DNA from: Methanospirillum hungatei
Lineage (GTDB): Archaea; Halobacteriota; Methanomicrobia; Methanomicrobiales; Methanospirillaceae
Assembly: GCF_019263745.1 (NCBI RefSeq)
Contig: NZ_CP077107.1
Span: 2,852,001 to 2,916,000 of the forward strand
Direction of reading: 5' to 3'
Length of the DNA: 64,000 bases
Shown here piece by piece: positions 53,130-60,863 of this stretch (within the stretch, counting starts at the first letter, position 1; the number at the start of each line of letters is the position of its first letter). Below the pieces are notes generated by a model that was given only the letters and a program-made list of their open reading frames with translations, ran no database searches and was not told the origin of the DNA. Both the position numbers and the translations under genes were made by a program.

Positions 53130-54968
53130 TCAGGCTGTTGGAAATTCTCCAATTTTTTCGGAAAGACGTGAAATAACATCTTTTCTCATTCCTTCAACGA
53201 ATTTGATGCTTCCTACGACCAGATGGCCTCCACCATTAACTCCTGCTCCTGATATCTCATCACGGAGTTCGCGGACCATTTGGGGAATATTCATGAGGAC
53301 ACCCCGGGATCTTAGCACAACAAAATCAGGCCCGAATCCAAGTGTAACAACAGGTTCTCCGGCATATTGTTGACATAACCGATCATGAACCTCACCACAT
53401 GTTTTTCCTGGTGGTGGGAATGTAAATTTGTGAGCATGGATCTCGACATCAATTTGGAAGAGGTGCGCTCCATTTGGTAAAGATGAAGAGATGACATGCG
53501 GCATACAGGTTTTCACCTGTTCAGAGATCGCAAACTCAGCTTCAGCGACCAGGAGATCAACCATATTCCGGTATCGGTCATGATCACCGTTCAGGTCCAG
53601 AATATCCTTGATAAGTTCTTTTCCGTCATTAAATCTGAGATAGAACTGTATATAATCAAGGGCAAGAGCGATTTTTCTGCAATCCTCTTCAGTGTACCGC
53701 TCAGCGACAAGGTTCAGGTACTGCTGTCTTTCAGGTGCTTCACTCCGATCGGCAACTCCAGCAACAGCGGCGATATGGCGCACCTGTTGATCCACTCCTG
53801 GGAAGATGAGCCTGGCAATTTCGGTCCCCAGCATTCCCGCTGTTATCCCATAATCTCCATCAACGTGGTAGGGATTGACATGAGCATTGAGGTACTGGTC
53901 CACAATTTCATCCGGATGATGGTGGTCAAAGACGATCATGGGGATACCATAGACCTTTGCCATCTTCATCGCAGGAAGATCTTCTTCTGTGGAACCATTG
54001 TCAGTCAGCATGATAAGGGGCATCTTTTGCCCGAACCTGATGTTGTCACGGGTCGCATAATCCAGGTCACGGACAATGTCTTCTATCTCATAGAATGGAG
54101 CTTTCGACGGTGCACGTTTGAAAAGATAATTTGCAGTATCATAATCTCCACCAGAGTCGTTAATAAGGGCAACAACGGCCTGCTCAATGGCAACTGCTGA
54201 ACAGATACCATCAGCATCTGCATGGTGGCGGAGCAATATTGGCTGGGCGGTAAAAACTGCACGACGAATCTGTTTTGCAATCTTTCTCATTTCAGGTTTG
54301 AGTTTTTCAAGCACCGGACTTTCGATAAGAAGAGAAATTTCTTCCGGCTCCGCCCGATCATCGATAGCCTGCTCGATCCGGTCAAGTACTTCCTTTGCTT
54401 CTGGGCCATGTAGGACTTCAAGCCTGGCCAATTCAACCTGGACCTGACCTCCACGCATCATTACATCTCCGGTTGCCCGGACGGTGTCTCCCTGGTTTAC
54501 ATCTGGAAAAGCACGTTTTCCTGCTTCAATAAACCCTGCTGCATTTTCAGTTCCACTTTCGTCCACAAGTGTGAAGATGGTGGGCCCCGATGTCTGTTTT
54601 ACCTGGGCCACCTGACATTCAAGAGTAACGGATCGTCCAACTTTTTTATTTAATTCCTCAAGTTTAGTTGTCCGTCTTTTGCAAACGACTGGTTGTATCT
54701 GGTATGATGAGATGACGATCTCCTCGAGGTCAATATTCCCATTGTCACGGATGTTTCCAACCCTAACAATGACCGTGTCACCCTCCTGGTGACTCATAAG
54801 CATATTGGACTTGTGGATGAGCCCCTTGATTGAACTATTCAGATATACGAACGCCCCAAAATTTGCAAAACCCTGGATTGTTCCTGTATATGTCTTTCCA
54901 ATGACGATGTCAGTAATACTGCACCCATCGCCCAAGCTGTAAACTATTGTCTCTGTTCCTGTTGGCAT
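53130..54968 (-). CDS. Archaeal RecJ-like DHH-family protein with S1 and OB domains
   Basis: A 612-residue protein: S1 RNA-binding domain (residues 10-85, GKTYTGTIQGFANFGAFVYL), an OB-type nucleic-acid domain (about 95-180), the DHH phosphoesterase domain (HHADADGICSAVA near 240; IVFDHHHPDE near 340) and a DHHA1-type C-terminus ending with the glycine-rich NGGGHLVVGS. Metal ligands (DAD, DHHH) are retained, so nuclease or phosphoesterase activity is expected. Archaeal relatives act in DNA replication/repair or RNA turnover. ATG 54968 is preferred: GGTGAAT lies just before it, and the in-frame GTG three codons earlier is part of that site. Confidence 0.85.
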   Translation of the reverse strand: MPTGTETIVYSLGDGCSITDIVIGKTYTGTIQGFANFGAFVYLNSSIKGLIHKSNMLMSHQEGDTVIVRVGNIRDNGNIDLEEIVISSYQIQPVVCKRRTTKLEELNKKVGRSVTLECQVAQVKQTSGPTIFTLVDESGTENAAGFIEAGKRAFPDVNQGDTVRATGDVMMRGGQVQVELARLEVLHGPEAKEVLDRIEQAIDDRAEPEEISLLIESPVLEKLKPEMRKIAKQIRRAVFTAQPILLRHHADADGICSAVAIEQAVVALINDSGGDYDTANYLFKRAPSKAPFYEIEDIVRDLDYATRDNIRFGQKMPLIMLTDNGSTEEDLPAMKMAKVYGIPMIVFDHHHPDEIVDQYLNAHVNPYHVDGDYGITAGMLGTEIARLIFPGVDQQVRHIAAVAGVADRSEAPERQQYLNLVAERYTEEDCRKIALALDYIQFYLRFNDGKELIKDILDLNGDHDRYRNMVDLLVAEAEFAISEQVKTCMPHVISSSLPNGAHLFQIDVEIHAHKFTFPPPGKTCGEVHDRLCQQYAGEPVVTLGFGPDFVVLRSRGVLMNIPQMVRELRDEISGAGVNGGGHLVVGSIKFVEGMRKDVISRLSEKIGEFPTA

Positions 54969-54977
54969 ACTATTCAC

Positions 54978-55199
54978 CAGAGCGAGATCCGGCCCGTCAG
55001 CCGGCAGCAGGAATTCAAAAAATTCTGCTCCTTTGAAGGCGGAATGTAATGTATCGCGTCAGAAGAATACCACTCGTGTTCACGGAGCGGTTCATATGAG
55101 TGTTGATAGTATCGTCTTTTCTCCTATTTCAGGAGATCTGTCTGGAATGATCCGATAAGGGATTTCGTCTAACTTCATTTGCATTGCTGAGAAAAATGG
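54978..55199. other. Intergenic region with two hairpins before the RecJ-like gene
   Basis: No gene is seen. CCGGC/GCCGG (54989-54993 with 55000-55004) and AGCAG-AATT/AATTCTGCT (55006-55015 with 55021-55029, one bulge) form two adjacent stem-loops about 20-60 bases before the RecJ-like start on the minus strand. Confidence 0.4.
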
Positions 55200-56156
55200 T
55201 TATACATCCCTGAAGGGGACATCGAAAACAGTAAGATCATCCGGGGCTAGGATCTCTCCTGAAAAATGGGTTTTTGCATCGGCTATATGGGTATCGATTG
55301 ATGTGTACCGGGTACTGAAATGGAAGAGAGCCAGGCGGTGGGCTTTCAGGGCTTGTGCAACAATACCTGCTTCTGCCGCAGTTGCATGCATGAACTCTCT
55401 TGCCCGCTCCTCTTCCTGGTGGTCAAACGTCGCATCATGGATGAGGAGATCTGCATCCTCTCCGATATCTGCAAGTTCTGAAAGAACCGGCCGGGTATCC
55501 CCGGTATAAATAACTTTTCTTCCTGGCCGGGGTGGGCCCATAACCATATCCGGAGTAATGACCCTTTCTTCGCCGTCAATTGTGATGGTAACCGGAGATC
55601 CCCTTTGCAGCTTTCCAAAGAGCGGTCCGGGTCTGATACCCAGCTCGATGGCACGTTCACGGTTAAACCGCCCAGGTCTCATATTCTCTTCAAATATATA
55701 TCCTACCCCGGGAATGCCATGATCTACTCCAAAGACCCGGATTGAATACCCTTCATAGATGAGCAGATCACCCCCCCGCACCTTTTGAGATTCTACTGGG
55801 AATCCCAGCCTGGTTCTACATAATCCTTTGATATCAGTGACCATATCATGGACACAATCAGGACCAACGATAGTCAGTGGCTGCTCCCGTCCGTTAAAGG
55901 ACATGGTCTGAAGAAGGCCAATGATCCCGAGAAAATGGTCTGCATGCCAGTGAGATATGTAGATGACTTCGGGTGAGAACCCTGCACGCGCCTTCATCAT
56001 CTGTCGCTGAGCTCCCTCTCCACAGTCAAAGATCAGATCATGAGATCCCCACTTTAAAAGTATGCAGGGAAGATTCCGTGATATGGTAGGAAGTGCCCCT
56101 GATGTTCCAAGGAAAAAGAGCTGCAGGGTCTCTCCGGCTATTATCTCCACCCCCAT
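55200..56156 (-). CDS. rnz: Ribonuclease Z (tRNA 3' processing)
   Basis: A 318-residue short-form RNase Z with the metallo-beta-lactamase motif HWHADH (about 71), the opening FFLGTSGALPT, and the downstream YTGDTRP and LIHDATF motifs of the zinc site. It trims the 3' end of tRNA precursors. The start is taken as ATG 56156, overlapping the preceding gene by 16 bases; AGGT lies very close, so a nearby GTG is possible. Confidence 0.93.
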   Translation of the reverse strand: MGVEIIAGETLQLFFLGTSGALPTISRNLPCILLKWGSHDLIFDCGEGAQRQMMKARAGFSPEVIYISHWHADHFLGIIGLLQTMSFNGREQPLTIVGPDCVHDMVTDIKGLCRTRLGFPVESQKVRGGDLLIYEGYSIRVFGVDHGIPGVGYIFEENMRPGRFNRERAIELGIRPGPLFGKLQRGSPVTITIDGEERVITPDMVMGPPRPGRKVIYTGDTRPVLSELADIGEDADLLIHDATFDHQEEERAREFMHATAAEAGIVAQALKAHRLALFHFSTRYTSIDTHIADAKTHFSGEILAPDDLTVFDVPFRDV

Positions 56157-56911
56157 ACCTGGGCTAGGGAGCGTTTTGCTTCAGGAATTGATCTTCCCTC
56201 TACAACCACTACTCCCCGGTATTCTCTTATAAGGGCTTTCGAAACCTTGTTCCAGTCTATCGTTCCTTCACCGATAGCAAGGTGCTCATCAGATTTCCCA
56301 TGGTTATCATGGATGTGGACATGAGAAGCAGATTTGAGTGCCTTGATAAAGTCATTTACCTTTCCCATTGTATTCGCATGACCAAAGTCAATCGTCATGG
56401 AGACTCCTTCGATCCCTTCGATAATCCCTTCTATCTCTTCGGGATATCTGCAAAGGAAGTCATGGATATCTGGCATGTTTTCAAGGCAGGCGATAACCCC
56501 GTATTCTGTTGCAGCTTTTCCTATCTCCCTCATTGCTTCCTTTTGCAGTTGCCAGATTTTATCGGGGACCAGTTTTCCGGTGCAGGAAAGGTATCCGGGA
56601 TGGATGGTTATCCGATCGGTAATCTCTGATGATAATCTGATGCACTCTGAGAGTTGCCTGACCGTCTCCCGCCAAATAGGATCATTGATTGCAGCAGGAT
56701 TGAGGTCACCAAACGGAGCATGGACTGTTGCCTGCAGGGTTGTAGATCGGAGAGTTTCGATAACTCTCTCGTACTGATCTTTCTTACCAAAATGGTAATT
56801 CCCATCTGCACAGATCTCCCACCCATCAAATCCTGCCTCTTCAATGCCATAAATCCACGAAATGTCTTCCCAGACTTTTGACGAGGACCCAAAAAAATAT
56901 TTGATATTCAT
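56141..56911 (-). CDS. TIM-barrel protein, xylose-isomerase/AP-endonuclease-2 family
   Basis: A 256-residue single-domain TIM barrel with the superfamily's metal-site pattern: HAPFGDLN (about 65), IHPGYLS (about 102), CLENMPD (about 143), TIDFGHANTMG (about 173) and HVHIHDNHGKSDEH (about 197). Members are sugar-phosphate isomerases or endonuclease IV-like; the substrate cannot be read from sequence. It overlaps UPF0200 at its start (ATGA-type) and RNase Z at its end. Confidence 0.85.
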   Translation of the reverse strand: MNIKYFFGSSSKVWEDISWIYGIEEAGFDGWEICADGNYHFGKKDQYERVIETLRSTTLQATVHAPFGDLNPAAINDPIWRETVRQLSECIRLSSEITDRITIHPGYLSCTGKLVPDKIWQLQKEAMREIGKAATEYGVIACLENMPDIHDFLCRYPEEIEGIIEGIEGVSMTIDFGHANTMGKVNDFIKALKSASHVHIHDNHGKSDEHLAIGEGTIDWNKVSKALIREYRGVVVVEGRSIPEAKRSLAQVWGWR

Positions 56912-57453
56912 GTAGACTTCATCCCAGCCAGATACTTCCTGACCTTCTCCTGAAACTCTTCTCTGGTTCCGGTATTATCTATCTTCACAGATGCAAGTTC
57001 CATTGCTTTTCCAAGTCCAAACGAACATTCCCGTTCATCCCTGGCAATGAGTTCATGAATATTTTGCAGGTCATCTGTTCGTCCCCGTTCGGACAATCGT
57101 GCGAACCGGGTGATGAGCGGTGATTCGATGGAGACGAGGGAGAATTCAGGGAATGAATCTGAGAACAGAGTAACTTCTGCATCCCCTCTTACTCCGTCAA
57201 CCAGTACCACAGATGCTTGTTGCCGGGCAATCACTGGTACACATACATGAGCTATTGCCGCCATGCCATATTTTTCTCTGAGCCCTCGAGCTATAATTCC
57301 CATACTTTCATCGGTCGGAGGAAGGCCCTGGTTTTTTACTTCTTCTCTGATAACATCGCCCATCACCACAACCGGGATTCCCATTTCCTGTGCGATAGCG
57401 GAGAATTCACCTTTCCCTGATCCTGGCATCCCCACTACTGCTATTACTCTCAT
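56908..57453 (-). CDS. UPF0200 nucleotide-kinase-like protein
   Basis: A 181-residue P-loop protein with GMPGSGKGEF at residues 8-17 and a kinase-like layout (DVIREE, VDGVRGDAE, RDDERE-type lid region). UPF0200 is an archaeal family related to adenylate or dephospho-CoA kinases; the substrate is unsettled. Its first 47 bases overlap the end of the radical SAM gene, and the P-loop requires this start. Confidence 0.85.
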   Translation of the reverse strand: MRVIAVVGMPGSGKGEFSAIAQEMGIPVVVMGDVIREEVKNQGLPPTDESMGIIARGLREKYGMAAIAHVCVPVIARQQASVVLVDGVRGDAEVTLFSDSFPEFSLVSIESPLITRFARLSERGRTDDLQNIHELIARDERECSFGLGKAMELASVKIDNTGTREEFQEKVRKYLAGMKST

Positions 57454-58153
57454 ATATTATTTCTCCATCACTTCGAGTGCGTATTCTGACTTTCCGGCCT
57501 AAGCGGTCTGCTATTTTTTGCAGATTATGTATATCAAGAGGTCTGATACCCATCAATACTCCCTGTTGTAAAACCAGGTCAATATCAGGGGCAACGTCAT
57601 GGGAAATTGTCATGACTTCTTCCCCATATCCTGGAAACAAGGTTACCACGACTTCAAAACCGGGGAGTGTTCCGGAATGGTAGGCTGCAGTACATTGTGT
57701 CAGTGAATCCTTAACCTGTTTTCCAACTGCTCGTTCTTTCCCCCTTACGGTATACAAGTTCCATTCAGCTTTGACATCAAGGGCGATATGATCAATAAGT
57801 CGTTTATCGATTAGCTTTTTGATTACATCCGGATATACTCCGTTTGTATGTAACCCGGTAGAAAGCCCGATAGATTTGCTGTATTCTGCCAGTGAAAAAA
57901 GCGCAGCTGGTTGCATGGTTGCTTCACCTCCCGAAAAAATGACTCCACTGATGAGTAATGATGAAGAGCGGATGAGTTCTTTGATTTCATCAACGGGTCT
58001 TCTATCTTCACCAGACAGGATGCTCTGGTTGTGACAGTACCAACATTTGACCGGGCACCCTCGAAAAAATACGACGCAAACTGATTTTCCCCGCCAGTCT
58101 ACCGTGCTGAGAGGAACAAAACCTCCGAAGTTGATATGTATTGATTCAGACAC
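57407..58153 (-). CDS. Radical SAM protein, NrdG-like activating enzyme
   Basis: A 248-residue radical SAM enzyme with C-x3-C-x2-C in FRGCPVKCWYCHNQ (about 33), SGGEAT for SAM binding (about 76) and the short core typical of anaerobic ribonucleotide reductase or glycyl-radical activating enzymes. The GGF(V)PLSTVDWRGK opening is common in the archaeal NrdG2-like group. The start is GTG 58153 without a clear ribosome binding site. No glycyl-radical partner lies nearby, so the target is unknown. Confidence 0.8.
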   Translation of the reverse strand: MSESIHINFGGFVPLSTVDWRGKSVCVVFFRGCPVKCWYCHNQSILSGEDRRPVDEIKELIRSSSLLISGVIFSGGEATMQPAALFSLAEYSKSIGLSTGLHTNGVYPDVIKKLIDKRLIDHIALDVKAEWNLYTVRGKERAVGKQVKDSLTQCTAAYHSGTLPGFEVVVTLFPGYGEEVMTISHDVAPDIDLVLQQGVLMGIRPLDIHNLQKIADRLGRKVRIRTRSDGEIIYESNSSSGDARIRER

Positions 58154-58298
58154 TACTCATGAAGGTTTGATCTCCCAGCTATAGAATATTCAGGGTGAAT
58201 TCAAGGCAGAACAATATTTCTTGTTTTCAAATAAACAAAAATTGACTCTCTTTTGTAAAAAAGAGCCTTTATGTATCTTCTAAATGAACATATAGGCT

Positions 58299-59579
58299 AT
58301 GTCAATAGTCGAGGATGCAAGAAAAGGCATCATCACCGAAGAAATGAAGGTCGTAGCAGCCCAGGAAGGCGTTACTGAAGATTTTATCCGAAGGGGGATC
58401 GCAGGTGGCCAGATAGTAATCCCGGTATCACCCTATAGAAAAGTAAAATTCTGTGGTATTGGTGGAGGGCTGAAAACCAAGGTGAACTGTTCTGTTGGAA
58501 CCTCGACCGATATCGTCGATGTGGATATGGAAGTTGAGAAGGTAAAAGCTGGAGAGCGTGCTGGTGCCGATACCATTATGGAACTCTCAACTGGTGGCGA
58601 CTTTGTTGAGGTTCGCAGACGGTGTATTGAAGCGACCACACTCTCCGTTGGTTCAGTTCCATTGTATCAGGCTTTTATCGAAGCTGCAAGAAAAGATGGA
58701 GCAGTCATCCATATGCGGGAAGATGACCTCTTCCGTATCACTGAGGAGCAGGCAAAACTTGGAACCAATTTCATGGCAATTCACACCGGTATAAACCGGA
58801 TCACCCTTGAACGGCTTCAGCGCCAGGGACGACACGGAGGTCTCTGTTCGCGTGGTGGTGCCTTCCTTACTGCATGGATGCTTCACAATGACAAGGAAAA
58901 TCCCCTCTATGCGGAGTTTGATTACCTGTGTGAGATCTTGAAAGAGCATGAGGTAACCCTCTCAACTGGGAATGGAATGCGGGCAGGAGCTGTCCATGAT
59001 GCAACCGACCGTGCACAGATTCAGGAACTGATAATCAACGCAGAACTTGGTGACCGTGCTCATGAAATGGGTATCCAGGTTATAGTTGAAGGTCCGGGTC
59101 ATGTGCCCCTTGATGAGATTGAGACAAACGTCAAGCTGATGAAGCGTATGTCGGGTAATAAACCATTTTACATGCTTGGTCCTATCGTTACTGACATTGC
59201 ACCAGGATATGATGACCGTGTCTCGGCTATTGGTGCTGCCATGTCCTCCATGTATGGTGCTGACTTTATCTGCTATGTAACTCCTGCAGAACACCTCGCC
59301 TTACCAAATCCGGAAGAGGTTTATGAAGGTGTTTTCTCCAGTCGGATCGCAGCACATGTTGGTGACATGATCAAACTGAACAAACGTGACCAGGATCTTG
59401 CTATGGGTCATGCCCGTCGTGATCTTGACTGGGAAGCCCAGTTCAACCTTGCTATTAATCCTGCCCGTGCACGACAGATAAGAAGTGAGCGTGCATCAGC
59501 TGATACTGACGCCTGCACCATGTGCGGTGACTACTGTGCCCTGAAGATAGCCAATAAAGTAATCAAAAAACTAGACTAA
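58299..59579 (+). CDS. thiC: Phosphomethylpyrimidine synthase
   Basis: A 426-residue ThiC of archaeal length, converting aminoimidazole ribotide to HMP-phosphate for thiamine synthesis. The unusual C-terminal radical SAM motif C-x2-C-x4-C is present (CTMCGDYCALK region), and GPGHVPLDEIE and RDLDWEAQF are characteristic. I see no TPP riboswitch upstream, only a small AT-rich stem (58248-58265). The ribosome binding site is weak. A YjbQ-like gene follows. Confidence 0.96.
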   Translation: MSIVEDARKGIITEEMKVVAAQEGVTEDFIRRGIAGGQIVIPVSPYRKVKFCGIGGGLKTKVNCSVGTSTDIVDVDMEVEKVKAGERAGADTIMELSTGGDFVEVRRRCIEATTLSVGSVPLYQAFIEAARKDGAVIHMREDDLFRITEEQAKLGTNFMAIHTGINRITLERLQRQGRHGGLCSRGGAFLTAWMLHNDKENPLYAEFDYLCEILKEHEVTLSTGNGMRAGAVHDATDRAQIQELIINAELGDRAHEMGIQVIVEGPGHVPLDEIETNVKLMKRMSGNKPFYMLGPIVTDIAPGYDDRVSAIGAAMSSMYGADFICYVTPAEHLALPNPEEVYEGVFSSRIAAHVGDMIKLNKRDQDLAMGHARRDLDWEAQFNLAINPARARQIRSERASADTDACTMCGDYCALKIANKVIKKLD

Positions 59580-59637
59580 ATCTATTTTTATTCTTTTTTC
59601 CGAAAAAATCTTGCATGCTGAATGCAACAGTCAATGG

Positions 59638-60057
59638 ATGGCAGTATCCGGAACCATAACTCTGTCAACCAGGGGAGAAGGGGACATTGTTGATATTACT
59701 GGAAAAGTGCAGGAGACAGTCTGTTTATCTGGAGTCAAAATCGGTCTGTGCCATGTGTTTGTGACTGGATCTACAGCAGCAGTGACGACCATCGAATATG
59801 AACCAGGAGTTCTCAACGACCTCTCTCGAGCTCTGTCGGTCTGTGCTCCGTCTGATATTACCTATGCTCACGATAGTCGGTGGGGCGACGGCAATGGAAG
59901 ATCCCATGTAAAAGCAGCAATGGTTGGACCTTCGCTCACTATTCCGATACGTGATGGCGCGCTTATACTCGGAACATGGCAACAGATTGTTCTCCTTGAA
60001 CTAGATATGAGGCCACGTCGGGATCGTCACCTTGTAATAACTATCATTGGTGAATGA
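59638..60057 (+). CDS. YjbQ/UPF0047-family protein
   Basis: A 139-residue protein of the YjbQ fold: GDIVDITGKVQETV, SGVKIGLCHVFV, the conserved block near DSRWGDGNGRSHVKAAMVG and the terminal GTWQQIVLLELD. The usual HTTAA motif reads GSTAA here (residues 44-48), so one active-site histidine is missing while H90 remains. YjbQ proteins have weak thiamine-phosphate synthase activity; the place right after thiC makes a thiamine link plausible. The start ATG 59638 matches the family length; no ribosome binding site is visible. Confidence 0.8.
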   Translation: MAVSGTITLSTRGEGDIVDITGKVQETVCLSGVKIGLCHVFVTGSTAAVTTIEYEPGVLNDLSRALSVCAPSDITYAHDSRWGDGNGRSHVKAAMVGPSLTIPIRDGALILGTWQQIVLLELDMRPRRDRHLVITIIGE

Positions 60058-60134
60058 CTACGGTCATGTTTCATTTTCGTCTGACCAAAAGGCCCTGGAG
60101 GAAGATTTCTCTCCTCCGAAAATAGGATGTACGT

Positions 60135-60398
60135 TTAATCGAGCGGTACAGTTTCAAGTTGCGACACTAATTCCCAGACACGGGTTCGTGCATGAACCGG
60201 CATGTTTGGGTCACTGCTGATTTCATCAATCTTTGAAATTGCCTCTGCTGCCCGAAGACCAAGCTGGCGATCCTGGTTCTGGAGAATAGTACGGGTCTCA
60301 TCTGCTACACGGCGGATATTTCTGGGGATGGTGCCATCGTCAATAATGGCGGATAACATCTGGATACAGATATCGATGGTTTGTTCTGGAGTTGGCAT
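60135..60398 (-). CDS. UPF0147 small helical protein
   Basis: An 87-residue all-helical protein with the family run [18 protein letters not shown] and a closing [17 protein letters not shown]0147 is an archaea-specific family of unknown function. Isolated on the minus strand, divergent from the UPF0148 gene across 63 bases. Confidence 0.88.
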   Translation of the reverse strand: MPTPEQTIDICIQMLSAIIDDGTIPRNIRRVADETRTILQNQDRQLGLRAAEAISKIDEISSDPNMPVHARTRVWELVSQLETVPLD

Positions 60399-60461
60399 AT
60401 TATCACCTGCTGGAACCTTCGCTTATAAGTAGACCCCCACCCCATAAAACAGTACTGACCG

Positions 60462-60863
60462 ATGACTAAAATAAAAAGCCCTGATGAGATTATGGCCGAG
60501 TACCTCTTGAAGGGAGGGAAGATGCTGTCAAAGACCTGTCCGGTCTGCCATTCACCACTCTTTGAATATAAAGGCGAGACTCTGTGTGTTGTCTGCCAGG
60601 AAGAACAGGTTGCACGATCACACCATGAACAGCAGCCTACCACTGTTCCATTACCAACTTCCAGGCCGGTACTGTCACAACAGGTACCAGTTGCACCCGG
60701 AGGCCTTGAAGATGAGTTTTCTCTCACCCTTCGGGCTCTTCTGATTCAGGCACGCGAGGAACAGGACAGTACCCGGATTCTTACCCTGATGGAATCGGTT
60801 AAGAAAGGGGCTGAAGCATATGCACTTCTTCTTTACGGGTACGGCCGACGGGATAACTCGTAA
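60462..60863 (+). CDS. UPF0148 zinc-ribbon protein (p27/SSSCA1-like)
   Basis: A 133-residue protein with an N-terminal helix (YLLKGGKMLSKTC), a four-cysteine zinc ribbon (CPVC...CVVC; the first Cys of the ribbon at about residue 26) and a C-terminal helical region after a proline-rich linker. UPF0148 resembles the autoantigen p27 family; function unknown. Its last 31 bases overlap the end of hef on the opposite strand. Confidence 0.88.
   Translation: MTKIKSPDEIMAEYLLKGGKMLSKTCPVCHSPLFEYKGETLCVVCQEEQVARSHHEQQPTTVPLPTSRPVLSQQVPVAPGGLEDEFSLTLRALLIQAREEQDSTRILTLMESVKKGAEAYALLLYGYGRRDNS

Noticed and set aside
58154-58298. TPP riboswitch before thiC
   Set aside because: The region is only about 145 bases, very AT-rich, and lacks the conserved CTGAGA and ACCTGAT-type segments.
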